Shown here one piece after another: positions 50,914 to 59,200 of a DNA stretch of 64,000 bases. Origin of the DNA: an uncultured Thalassolituus sp. (lineage in GTDB: Bacteria > Pseudomonadota > Gammaproteobacteria > Pseudomonadales > Oceanobacteraceae); contig NZ_CATMFB010000004.1 in the NCBI RefSeq assembly GCF_950066645.1, positions 124,001-188,000 of the forward strand, given 5' to 3'. The notes beneath the pieces were generated by a model. That model made no database searches, was not told the origin of the DNA, and saw nothing but the letters and a program-made list of their open reading frames with translations. How positions within the stretch are numbered: position 1 is the first letter of the stretch; each line of letters begins with the position of its first letter. The position numbers were made by a program, and so were the translations under genes.

Positions 50914-53112
50914 TCAGAAATCCCAGCGTATGGCCGCTTTAACGGTCAGAGGCTGACTGGGACGTGCGCCGAAGGGTCTGCGCGAGACAATAACCTGCTC
51001 ATCCGTCAGATTTTCGCCAATAAGGCGAGCCTGCACCGCATTTGTCGCTTGCCATGAGACACTCAGATCAAACAGGGTATGAGCTTCAGTACTGATGCCT
51101 GAAGAATAGCTACCTTGCCCGGGAGCTTCTCTGGCCTCTCCTGTGTAGCGAATCGCGCCTGCAACATTCCAGCGATCAAATTCAACACCGGTGCTTAGCC
51201 TGGCCTGATGTTTTGGCAGATAAGGAAGTTCATCCCCCTCGTCAACAATGCCCCACTGGGAAAAACCCGACTGAAAACTACTTTGGAAAGCCGACTCAGT
51301 ATAGGTGTATACAAGCTGCACGGGGAAACGGTAGCGTCCATGGAGCAGCGCATGATTGATTGTGGATTCAAATCCAGCAACCTGGACTTCTCCACCATTG
51401 AATTCGTCACCAACGGTACAGCCGCTGTCGGAGGCGCGGCAGCGACCGATCAGATTTGAATAATCACTGAAGAAACCGACGATCTCTGCATGAAGCTCGC
51501 CTGATTTATATCGTGCACCATACTCATAATTGATGCTTTCCTCCGGTGAAACGCTGTCGTCCGACGCCGGACCGGCAGGGGAGAATCCCTTATAGACGCC
51601 CGCCAGTAATCCGAAATTATCGGACCATTGGAAGAAAACCCCAGCGCCCGGTGCGAGTATGCTTTGATTGCGATCACTCTCGGTTTCTGTCAGATAGTCT
51701 TTTACCTGTCCTGATATGGTTTCATATCTCATACCGAGATTGATGAGCCAGTCGTTGACGCGAAGTTCGTCGCTCAAGAACAGAGCAACTGCATCCGACT
51801 CTGCTCTGTTGAGAGTCTTGGCTTCCCGGTCCTCGATACCATCAAATTCCAGAGTGCCATCAACCATAAAGTATCCTCTCTGGGTATGGTGGCGACTGAC
51901 ATAATCATGATGGTAGCGCAGGCCAGCTCTGAGGTAATGCTCAACCGATCCTGTATATGCGAGGTAGTCAGCGGTCAGTGATATACCCTTGGAGCCATAG
52001 GTTCTGTCATTGTCGGTGACGTCAATAGTGATGTCTTCACTGTCTGATGTGGCAATGTCGCCTCGCAGGGCGGACATTTCCTTAATGAAAATATCTGGAT
52101 TGGCAAGGACATCCTGAGCAGATACGCCATCTATGAAACCATCGAATTTATTCCAGGAGCGATTGAATGTCTGGTCGTAAATTCGCGTGGATATGCTCAG
52201 TGATGATGACAATTCGATGCCATGAATAAAGTGAACCTGGCTGTGATCTGAATTGAACTGGTCGAGTTGGCTTGCGGCGTAGCGGCGATTGGGATTTGCA
52301 CTGAAATCATCATCACTCAGACCAAGATATGTTTCGTCTGACGTTTCTTCAGCGTATCCAAGTTTCAGAGTGGCAAACTGAGCGTATTCTGCGGAGGGGG
52401 CGCTCTCCCAGAATAGCTTTGCATTTACATCATTTCGGGCAAAACCGGTGTCATCTCCATTGTCCAGTTCCTTGAATCCGTCAGCGCCGTAGGAGAGCAG
52501 ATCAATGTGATAGCCCCATTGTTTATTTAATGCTTCAGGAGTGTCGCCATACTGAAGACGCCCTTTATAGTAATTGTCACTACCATAAGTGAGGTCCAGA
52601 CTACCTTCATCGGTGTAGGGCGTCGGAAGGGTCACCATATTTATGGCTCCACCAATGGTGTGCGGGCCGTATTGAATGGCCGCGGGGCCTTTTACAACTT
52701 CAACACTCTGCATCCGGTTTACATTCGGAATGTAATACGCTGCAGGGGCGGTGTATGGTGCAGGGGAGATGAGAATTCCATCTTCCATCAAGGTGATCTT
52801 CTGGCTCCGGTCGGAGGTGACACCCCGGATACCTATATTGGGGCGTAGCCCGTAACCGTCTTCATAACGAATATAGACACCAGGCGTTCTCGTCAATAAA
52901 TCATTGAGGTCGGTGCTGTCAAATTCGGAGATCATGCTCTCGTCGATTCTCGTTGCAGAGCCCGCGATGGTTGCCAGCTCCTGCTCAGAACCAATAATAG
53001 TCATCGTGTCCAGGTGAACAGCTTCTTCGGCAGCAGTCGTGTGCATCGGAACAGAGATCAGAAGTCCTGCAGATACCGACGCCTTTAATAAATTAATCCG
53101 ATAAAAATTCAT
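50914..53112 (-). CDS. TonB-dependent outer-membrane receptor (FecA-like)
   Basis: A 732-residue outer-membrane receptor: signal peptide, TonB-box-like DTMTIIG, plug domain (SATRIDESMISEFDSTDLNDLLTRTPGVYIR ... SVEVVKGPAAIQYGPHTIGGAINMVT) and a 22-strand barrel with the end LTVKAAIRWDF, the terminal Phe. No N-terminal signalling domain. The start at ATG 53112 follows the imelysin stop by 13 bases; track start 53163 is upstream and lacks support. The plug PxxxxGxxGGAINxVT motif is the FecA/siderophore-receptor pattern. Neighbouring imelysin and DUF4856 lipoproteins point to iron or iron-chelate uptake. Confidence 0.9.
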   Translation of the reverse strand: MNFYRINLLKASVSAGLLISVPMHTTAAEEAVHLDTMTIIGSEQELATIAGSATRIDESMISEFDSTDLNDLLTRTPGVYIRYEDGYGLRPNIGIRGVTSDRSQKITLMEDGILISPAPYTAPAAYYIPNVNRMQSVEVVKGPAAIQYGPHTIGGAINMVTLPTPYTDEGSLDLTYGSDNYYKGRLQYGDTPEALNKQWGYHIDLLSYGADGFKELDNGDDTGFARNDVNAKLFWESAPSAEYAQFATLKLGYAEETSDETYLGLSDDDFSANPNRRYAASQLDQFNSDHSQVHFIHGIELSSSLSISTRIYDQTFNRSWNKFDGFIDGVSAQDVLANPDIFIKEMSALRGDIATSDSEDITIDVTDNDRTYGSKGISLTADYLAYTGSVEHYLRAGLRYHHDYVSRHHTQRGYFMVDGTLEFDGIEDREAKTLNRAESDAVALFLSDELRVNDWLINLGMRYETISGQVKDYLTETESDRNQSILAPGAGVFFQWSDNFGLLAGVYKGFSPAGPASDDSVSPEESINYEYGARYKSGELHAEIVGFFSDYSNLIGRCRASDSGCTVGDEFNGGEVQVAGFESTINHALLHGRYRFPVQLVYTYTESAFQSSFQSGFSQWGIVDEGDELPYLPKHQARLSTGVEFDRWNVAGAIRYTGEAREAPGQGSYSSGISTEAHTLFDLSVSWQATNAVQARLIGENLTDEQVIVSRRPFGARPSQPLTVKAAIRWDF

Positions 53113-53125
53113 AGTAATGCTCGGG

Positions 53126-54343
53126 TCAGTCATTGTCAGATTGGCTTCGTTCCGGAAGATCAAGATTTACAGCGGCAATAAAATCTACGCGCAGTCTGTC
53201 AGTAATCCGCTTTAACAGGCCATAAAGGCTGCACATGTCGACAGAGCCGCTATCCGGGTTTGCTGCACTGTTTGTACAGGCTGTTTCATCTCCGGACAGG
53301 AGTTGAGCTTCTGCCTGATCAAGCAGAGACTGGTCCATGGAGTCGATAAAGGACACTGCGGCACCCGTATCTGACAGCAGGTTTTCAATGATCCCACTGT
53401 CTGAAAACTCAGTTCTGGCGATAACGTCGTCGAACCCCAGGCCGGAACCTCCGGTGAGCAGGGTTTTAAAGGTCTGGAGGTTGATGCGGATATTCGCAAA
53501 AGATGTTTCGGTGTATGGAGACTCGACGTCGTCAGGGCATGCAGCATCGTCGCACCCTGAATTGATAATGCTGGTTGGAATTCCTGCCTTTGTGTCCTTT
53601 ACATATTCTTCAATGTAGAAAAGTGCATCTGACAGGGCTCCGAGGCTTTCACTCGTATTGACCGGGTTGAGGAAATCGGAGCGCTGTGCATCCCATTGTT
53701 CAAGCAGCGTTTGTGCTTGTTGGGTGATGTCTGCCGAGACGAACTTTGCATAGGCGCAACGTTGGGTCTTTCTCTCTGAATCGGTCAGGTCGTTCCAGTC
53801 CTGAGTTGCTTCTGTTGTTGCAGGGCACGAGTGGTCGAGGTCTTGATTGAAAAGAAGATATTCAAGTGCATCTAGCCCCCGCGCGCTGTTTCGCCGCGTG
53901 ACTATGCTGAAATCTGGCTCGGTAGCTGCAATGACCGCTTGGTCGACAGCGCAGGCGTTATGGGAAAAGTTGCTCCCGTAAGAGAGAATTCTGTTTCTGA
54001 GACTCATGTCGCTGCTGGCAAGAGGGCCGATTATCATCATTTCATTAGCTTGCCAGGATGCCATGAGATCGAGCCATTCGTGTTGGGCGGCATCCAGCGC
54101 TGAGGACTCGCCGTCACTGCCGATGGCATCGCAGTAGGAGCTGACACTGATGGTCTGACTCAGTTCTGCGAATGATCGGTAAGATGGTTCGATGATGTTG
54201 TCGGTGTAATTTGCAAGCATTTCAGTAAATGGGAAGTCATCCAGACTTTCCGACTGACCAGAGCCCGAACTCCCGACACAACCTGTCATCAGAAGTGGTG
54301 ATGCTGTAATCAGGGTCGCGAGTGAAATATAGCGGCGGAACAT
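53126..54343 (-). CDS. Imelysin-family lipoprotein
   Basis: A 405-residue lipoprotein (lipobox M-T-G-C near residue 21) of the imelysin/EfeO (peptidase M75) type. The hallmark GxHxxE-like site of imelysins is here the RNSARGLDALEYLLF segment, and YSFAELSQ and the helical body match the fold. Imelysin lipoproteins act in iron uptake in Vibrio and Pseudomonas relatives. Start is ATG 54343 with GGAGAGG upstream; a start at 54406 lacks a signal-like beginning. It precedes the TonB receptor by 13 bases on the same strand. Confidence 0.85.
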   Translation of the reverse strand: MFRRYISLATLITASPLLMTGCVGSSGSGQSESLDDFPFTEMLANYTDNIIEPSYRSFAELSQTISVSSYCDAIGSDGESSALDAAQHEWLDLMASWQANEMMIIGPLASSDMSLRNRILSYGSNFSHNACAVDQAVIAATEPDFSIVTRRNSARGLDALEYLLFNQDLDHSCPATTEATQDWNDLTDSERKTQRCAYAKFVSADITQQAQTLLEQWDAQRSDFLNPVNTSESLGALSDALFYIEEYVKDTKAGIPTSIINSGCDDAACPDDVESPYTETSFANIRINLQTFKTLLTGGSGLGFDDVIARTEFSDSGIIENLLSDTGAAVSFIDSMDQSLLDQAEAQLLSGDETACTNSAANPDSGSVDMCSLYGLLKRITDRLRVDFIAAVNLDLPERSQSDND

Positions 54344-54404
54344 GTACCTCTCCGTGATAGAGATGATGTAAATAAGAATTGCTAGTATTAAGGAATTTCC
54401 ATAC

Positions 54405-54432
54405 AAAAACGCCCGCGATATCGCGGGCGTTT
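54405..54432 (-). terminator. Terminator between DUF4856 and imelysin genes
   Basis: ACGCCCGCGAT and its complement ATCGCGGGCGT form a 22-base palindrome (54409-54430) followed on minus by a T-run. It should end transcripts of the DUF4856 gene before the imelysin gene, so partial read-through or a separate promoter is expected for the receptor. Confidence 0.87.
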
Positions 54433-54449
54433 CTATTCAAAGCTGGTAA

Positions 54450-55898
54450 TTACCAGTTCGCTGCATTGTCGGCGTGGAAGCCATACGCATCGCGAAGCAA
54501 ATCGCGGGCTGCCAGCAGGTCTGTACGGTACTGGCTAACACCACCAGTGAAGGCTTCGCCAGCCTGTGTTCCATCAGCAAGTACTGGTGCATCACCCATC
54601 AGAGAGTGGACCTCTTCGAGATTGGCGACTGCTGCTTCGCTGACACGGAATGGTGACAGTGGGTTGAACTGGAGGCCCAGAGCAAAGCCTTTCATTTCAC
54701 CCCAATGCTTTGCCAGGTCAGTAAAGTTGGCAACGTCGGCAAACTTGGTACCGTCAAAGTCATCCATATCTGCAATGGTATCGTTGATGTAGTGGATAAC
54801 CGTTGCTGCAATACATTTTTCCCAGGTAACAGCTGCAATCTGAATCTGTGATTCGAGATCGGCGGCAGCTTCGGAGGTCAGCTCACCAGCAGCAGAGGCT
54901 TCGGCGATGATGGCGCGACCAGTCAGGAATGCATCAAAAGCTTCTTTCGTGAGGTCTGTTTCAACGGTGGCGCCGCGGTCACGCTTGGCACAGTTGGCAG
55001 AATTACCGAAGATAACTTCGCTTCTCAGGTCCAGCAGGCCGTCACCGTTGGCATCGTTGTAGCCCTGGAATTCAGGACGACCACCTTTGATTGCAATTTC
55101 GTCGTCGGTGAAATCATTAAAGTTACGCGTTGCACCAAAGTAACCGAATGCTTCGTCCCACTTATGCTCTGCAGCGGTGTAGTTTTTGCCGTCAACGAGC
55201 GCAAGATTAGACGCGTCTGCGAAATCTGTCTGAAGGTAATCTGCCGTTCCCTGAGAGAAGGTGACTGCACCAAGCAGGAACTTCTGAATCAGTTGCACAT
55301 AGTCGAGGCCTTCAGGAGAAACATATGCAACTTCAACAGCGGTTGTGTCGCTGGCGGTTGTTGCGATAGTGAATCCAGTGTCTGCATTAAGCACGAGATC
55401 ATCGAAGAACTGATCGACAAGATCAGTAGGGCTTGCTACGTCGCCCCAGCCGAAGAAGCCCTCGCCCAGAACATGCTCTGCCTTGTCTTGTCCGGCAATT
55501 TTGCTGATCAGATCTTTACCTGATGAAATTGAGTTGTAAGTGTCTTGGACAAGGGTCTGGCCGTCGATCGCGAAATCAAATGCGTTATCTCCGTTTGCTT
55601 CACTGTCGAAACGGAAGAAATAATCAAATGCGGCTGTTTCTGTTGTGTCGGTGACGTCTGCAGTCGCCGCCTTAAGATCTGAGATAAGGATGTGGCGAGC
55701 AGTCTGGCCGCTGTAGCTGACGGTGTCGTTGCCACTGGCGTCCGTAAACGTATAGGTCTCCGGGACGTTGTAGCTGCTTTCAGGAACAACAGGCGTTGTT
55801 ACGTTGTCGTCATCGTTGCTGCTGGAGCCGCCACCGCAACCGTAAAGAGCGATAGACATGGTTGCTACGGCAAGAGCGCTTACCTTAGGGAGTTTCAT
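54450..55898 (-). CDS. DUF4856-domain lipoprotein
   Basis: A 482-residue lipoprotein: lipobox L-Y-G-C (18-21) and a Gly/Ser/Asp-rich linker. The body is DUF4856: YSYTFT-like start with SGQTARHILISDLK (about 62-75), EGLDYVQLIQKFLLGAVTFSQ, the central AAEHKWDEAFGYFG and DANGDGLLDLRSEV, and WEKCIAATVIHYIND near the end. Related lipoproteins occur next to imelysin and TonB receptors. The DxNxDG loop may bind calcium. Function is unknown; iron-linked co-localisation is the best clue. It is the first gene of the cluster on minus. Confidence 0.85.
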   Translation of the reverse strand: MKLPKVSALAVATMSIALYGCGGGSSSNDDDNVTTPVVPESSYNVPETYTFTDASGNDTVSYSGQTARHILISDLKAATADVTDTTETAAFDYFFRFDSEANGDNAFDFAIDGQTLVQDTYNSISSGKDLISKIAGQDKAEHVLGEGFFGWGDVASPTDLVDQFFDDLVLNADTGFTIATTASDTTAVEVAYVSPEGLDYVQLIQKFLLGAVTFSQGTADYLQTDFADASNLALVDGKNYTAAEHKWDEAFGYFGATRNFNDFTDDEIAIKGGRPEFQGYNDANGDGLLDLRSEVIFGNSANCAKRDRGATVETDLTKEAFDAFLTGRAIIAEASAAGELTSEAAADLESQIQIAAVTWEKCIAATVIHYINDTIADMDDFDGTKFADVANFTDLAKHWGEMKGFALGLQFNPLSPFRVSEAAVANLEEVHSLMGDAPVLADGTQAGEAFTGGVSQYRTDLLAARDLLRDAYGFHADNAANW

Positions 55899-55970
55899 TT
55901 TCAGATCCTTTTTATTGAATTCTTACAAAAACGCGGAGCAGTGTATGGATTTGAAAATTAATGTCAAACG

Positions 55971-55991
55971 TAATGCGAATTCTTCGTATTA
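55971..55991 (-). promoter_or_regulatory. Fur-box-like palindrome before the iron cluster
   Basis: TAATGCGAA (55971-55979) and TTCGTATTA (55983-55991) around a TTC centre form a near-perfect 21-base palindrome with one mismatch, in the AATGCGAAT style seen in gammaproteobacterial Fur boxes. It lies 73 bases before the DUF4856 start. Iron control of the cluster is inferred. Confidence 0.45.
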
Positions 55992-56013
55992 AAAATGTTA
56001 ATAATAAAAATGG

Positions 56014-56025
56014 ATTGTATACAAT
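56014..56025. promoter_or_regulatory. GntR-type operator 1
   Basis: ATTGTATACAAT is a perfect 12-bp palindrome of the TNGTATACNA kind used by FadR-subfamily GntR regulators. It lies 66 bases before the GntR gene start and 63 bases (about six helical turns) from a similar site at 56077. Confidence 0.6.
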
Positions 56026-56076
56026 GAGGTGGATGCGGGGAGTGAATTGCCTTAGAATTGCGACCTCTCTTACTAT

Positions 56077-56088
56077 ATTGTAGACATT
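56077..56088. promoter_or_regulatory. GntR-type operator 2
   Basis: ATTGTAGACATT matches operator 1 in 10 of 12 positions and ends 2 bases before the GntR start codon, where bound regulator would block initiation. Probably an autoregulatory site. Confidence 0.5.
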
Positions 56089-56090
56089 GC

Positions 56091-56750
56091 ATGTCAAAGA
56101 CTCTTGCCGACAAAGTGTTTAATGAGTTGACAACGTCAATCGTCCGAGGGGAGCTTGCTCCGGGCGAAAAGCTGTCTGAGCAGGCGCTTGTTGAGCGTTA
56201 TGGCGGGAGTCGTGCTCCCATCAGGGAAGCTATACAGAAACTTGAGGCTCGCAACCTCGTTGTCCGTGTTCCTCACGCGGGTGCCAGAGTGGTGTCATTG
56301 TCTCTTGAAGAGTTGCGGGATATTTACGAAGTCCGTCTTGAACTGGAAAGTATGGCCTGTCGTCTGGCCGCTGAACGTATGACGGATGAAGAGGTGGCTG
56401 ACCTTGAGTCGCTGCTGGCTGAACATGCCCGCTCAATTGAGGCGGACCAGGGCCTCAGTTATTACCAGAAGTCCGGCAATCTCGATTTTCATTACCGCAT
56501 TATTGAAGGCAGCAAGAATGGTCGCTTGCATCAGATGTTGTGTGGTGATCTTTACCACATCATTCGTATGTATCGTTACCGCACCAGCACAAGTACCGAA
56601 CGGCCACTGCTTGCACTGAAAGAACATCAGCGGATTGTGGAGGCGATAAAAGGTCGTGATCCGCAGCTCGCCGAATTATTGATGAGGCGCCATATTCAGG
56701 CGTCGCTGACTAACCTTGAAACTCGTCTGGCTCACGAGGCCCGACATTAA
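56091..56750 (+). CDS. GntR-family regulator of the 2-methylcitrate genes
   Basis: A 219-residue FadR-subfamily GntR protein: N-terminal winged helix (LADKVFNELTTSIVRGELAPGEKLSEQALVERYGGSRAPIREAIQKLEARNLV, about 4-56), then an all-helical effector domain (EVRLELESMACRLAAERM; NLDFHYRIIEGSKNGRL; MRRHIQASLTNLETRL), with likely metal ligands Asp/His. It lies 24 bases before prpB and has two ATTGTA(T/G)ACA(A/T)T sites upstream, so it probably controls its own and the prp genes in response to a methylcitrate-pathway intermediate (inference). Start ATG 56091 is preferred over 56058. Confidence 0.87.
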   Translation: MSKTLADKVFNELTTSIVRGELAPGEKLSEQALVERYGGSRAPIREAIQKLEARNLVVRVPHAGARVVSLSLEELRDIYEVRLELESMACRLAAERMTDEEVADLESLLAEHARSIEADQGLSYYQKSGNLDFHYRIIEGSKNGRLHQMLCGDLYHIIRMYRYRTSTSTERPLLALKEHQRIVEAIKGRDPQLAELLMRRHIQASLTNLETRLAHEARH

Positions 56751-56774
56751 TACATATGGCACAGGAGACCTGAT

Positions 56775-57653
56775 ATGACCCCAGGCCAGAAGTTCCGTAA
56801 GGCGCTTGAAGATAACAAGCCGCTGCAGATTGTAGGTACCATCAATGCGTACGCCGCAATGATGGCTGAAAAGATCGGCCACCAGGCGATCTATCTCTCC
56901 GGCGGTGGTGTTGCAAACGCCTCTTACGGTCTGCCAGACCTCGGTATGACGTCTCTGAACGACGTTGTTGAAGACGTGCGTCGTATCACGTCTGCCAGCT
57001 CTCTGCCGCTGTTGGTAGATATCGACACCGGTTGGGGTGGTGCATTCAACATCGCTCGCACCATCAAAGAGATGGAAAAGGCTGGTGCTGCCGCTGTTCA
57101 TATCGAAGATCAGGTTGCTCAGAAGCGTTGTGGTCACCGTCCGAACAAAGAAATCGTTTCTAAAGAAGAAATGGTTGACCGTATCAAGGCGGCTGTAGAC
57201 GCTCGTACTGATCCGGATTTCTTCATCATGGCTCGTACCGATGCGTTTGCTCAGGAAGGTCTGGAAGCCGCGATCGACCGTGCTAAAGCGTGTGTTGAAG
57301 CTGGCGCTGACGGCATCTTCGCAGAAGCTGTGAAGACTGAAGTGCACTACCGCGCATTCGCTGAAGCGCTGGATGTGCCGATTCTGGCGAACATCACTGA
57401 ATTCGGTCAGACCGAACTGTGGAGCCGCGAGCAGCTGGGCGAGTGGGGCGCCGCTATGGTTCTGTACCCACTGAGTGCTTTCCGTGCAATGAACAAAGCC
57501 GCTGAAACTGTCTACAAGAGCCTCCTTGAAGAGGGTCATCAGCGTAAGGTGATCGACATTATGCAGACCCGTATGGAGCTGTACGATTACCTGAACTACC
57601 ACGATTTTGAACAGAAGCTCGATGCGCTGTTTGAAGAAGGAAAGAATAAGTAA
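56775..57653 (+). CDS. prpB: 2-Methylisocitrate lyase
   Basis: A 292-residue enzyme that splits 2-methylisocitrate into pyruvate and succinate, ending the propionyl-CoA pathway. The isocitrate-lyase-superfamily motif KRCGH (117-121, catalytic Cys) and the Mg-binding VDIDTGWGG and HIEDQ are visible, and the length matches PrpB (about 295). A AGGAGACC site lies before the ATG. prpC follows after 86 bases, then acnD and prpF, the standard AcnD/PrpF version of the pathway. Confidence 0.96.
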   Translation: MTPGQKFRKALEDNKPLQIVGTINAYAAMMAEKIGHQAIYLSGGGVANASYGLPDLGMTSLNDVVEDVRRITSASSLPLLVDIDTGWGGAFNIARTIKEMEKAGAAAVHIEDQVAQKRCGHRPNKEIVSKEEMVDRIKAAVDARTDPDFFIMARTDAFAQEGLEAAIDRAKACVEAGADGIFAEAVKTEVHYRAFAEALDVPILANITEFGQTELWSREQLGEWGAAMVLYPLSAFRAMNKAAETVYKSLLEEGHQRKVIDIMQTRMELYDYLNYHDFEQKLDALFEEGKNK

Positions 57654-57739
57654 GTTGCCGATGGGAGATATTCCTCCTGTTATAAAAATTAATAATTTCA
57701 GATAGTTACGTTAAGTATCTAAAGTTATAGGAGAAGCAC

Positions 57740-58867
57740 ATGGCTGCTGCAAAAGAACTCTCTGGGGCGGGCCTGCGTGGTCAGGTCGCCGGTAAAACTG
57801 CTCTGTCGACCGTAGGTAAATCAGGTTCTGGTCTGACCTATCGTGGCTACGATGTTAAAGACCTTGCTGCAAACTGTGAGTTTGAGGAAGTTGCGTACCT
57901 GATCCTGAAAGGCGAGCTGCCAAACCAGGCTGAACTGGATGCATACAAGAGCAAGCTGAAAGCAATGCGTGGCCTGCCACAGGCGCTGAAAGAAGTGCTT
58001 GAGCGTATCCCTGCGTCCGCTCATCCAATGGATGTGATGCGTACCGGTTGTTCTATGCTCGGCAACCTCGAAACCGAAGAAAGCTTCGATGAGCAGCAGG
58101 AAGCGACTGATCGTATGCTGGCTGTCTTCCCGGGCATGATCAACTACTGGTACAACTTCTCTCACAATGACAAGCGCATTGATGAGAATACCGATGCTGA
58201 TTCCATTGCAGAGCAGTTCCTGTGGACTCTGCATGGCGAGAAGCCGTCTGAACTGCACGTTCGTGTCATGCAGGCATCTCTGATTCTGTACGCAGAGCAC
58301 GAATTCAACGCGTCTACCTTCACCGCACGCGTATGTGCGTCAACGCTGAGCGATATGCACTCCTGCATCACTGGCGCTATCGGCTCTCTGCGTGGCCCAC
58401 TGCACGGTGGCGCTAACGAAGCAGCGATGGATCTGATCGAAGGCATGGACAACCCAGAGCACGCTGAAGAAACCATCATGGGTATGCTGGCGCGCAAAGA
58501 TAAGATCATGGGCTTCGGTCACGCGATCTACCGCGAATCTGACCCGCGTAACGCTGTGATCAAAGAGTGGTCTGAGAAGCTGGCGAACGAGAATGGCGAC
58601 ACCAACTTGTACGACATTTCTGTACGTTGTGAAGCCGTTATGTGGCGCGAAAAGAAGCTGTTCTGTAACGCTGACTTCTTCCATGCGTCTGCGTACAACT
58701 ACATGGGTATTCCAACCAAGCTGTTCACTCCGATCTTCGTATGTTCCCGCCTGACTGGCTGGGCAGCACACGTAATGGAGCAGCGTGCTGACAACCGTAT
58801 TATCCGTCCAAGCGCTGAATACACTGGTGAAGAGAACCGTGCGGTTCCGGCGATTACTGACCGCTAA
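57740..58867 (+). CDS. prpC: 2-Methylcitrate synthase
   Basis: A 375-residue citrate-synthase-family enzyme condensing propionyl-CoA and oxaloacetate to 2-methylcitrate. Key residues are in GPLHGGANE (His), GFGHAIYRESDPR (His, Arg) and NADFFHASAYNYMGIP (Asp). The short type (375 residues, no N-terminal extension) and the prp context favour 2-methylcitrate over citrate synthase. TAGGAGAAG precedes the ATG. A GC-rich repeat-rich gap of 333 bases separates it from acnD. Confidence 0.94.
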   Translation: MAAAKELSGAGLRGQVAGKTALSTVGKSGSGLTYRGYDVKDLAANCEFEEVAYLILKGELPNQAELDAYKSKLKAMRGLPQALKEVLERIPASAHPMDVMRTGCSMLGNLETEESFDEQQEATDRMLAVFPGMINYWYNFSHNDKRIDENTDADSIAEQFLWTLHGEKPSELHVRVMQASLILYAEHEFNASTFTARVCASTLSDMHSCITGAIGSLRGPLHGGANEAAMDLIEGMDNPEHAEETIMGMLARKDKIMGFGHAIYRESDPRNAVIKEWSEKLANENGDTNLYDISVRCEAVMWREKKLFCNADFFHASAYNYMGIPTKLFTPIFVCSRLTGWAAHVMEQRADNRIIRPSAEYTGEENRAVPAITDR

Positions 58868-59200
58868 GTCGCTGCGCCGCTAAAAGTTAAATGTGAGAGG
58901 CGGCTATTGCTCTCTGGCGCGCCGTGAACCCATCCCTGGGGGCTTGGGCGCTACATCCATGTGGTGCACAGCCAGATCGCAACAGTCGCTCTCACTTGAG
59001 TACTCCGAAGTCCCCGCCATATTGAGCGGTGATTTCAGCGGCCCACCCGGTGTAAGGGGGGTGGGTGGAAGCCGGTTTTCAACCCTGCATGCCATGGATG
59101 GCATGCGGGAGTCTCCATGGATGGATTCACGACGAGTTGAAAACCGGCTTTCATCCACGCACCGAATCGAGTGCGCCAAAACCGTGATGAGAAATTGAGT
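58868..59200 (+). other. Intergenic region with a branched inverted-repeat element
   Basis: 333 bases between prpC and acnD with no gene. The core is a palindromic element (59061-59160): AAGCCGGTTTTCAAC (59069-59083) pairs with GTTGAAAACCGGCTT (59136-59150), and the arms extend outward with a few mismatches. Inside the loop, GCATGCCAT/ATGGCATGC (59087-59106) and TCCATGGA (59114-59121) form two more hairpins, giving a cruciform or three-way shape. It resembles mobile intergenic palindromic repeats (REP-like); no transposase is nearby. Confidence 0.6.
59069..59150. repeat. REP-like branched palindrome
   Basis: The perfect 15-bp arms at 59069-59083 and 59136-59150 enclose two smaller hairpins at 59087-59106 and 59114-59121. 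Length, nested structure and intergenic location are those of a short interspersed palindromic element. It may attenuate read-through from prpC or stabilise the upstream mRNA end. Confidence 0.6.
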
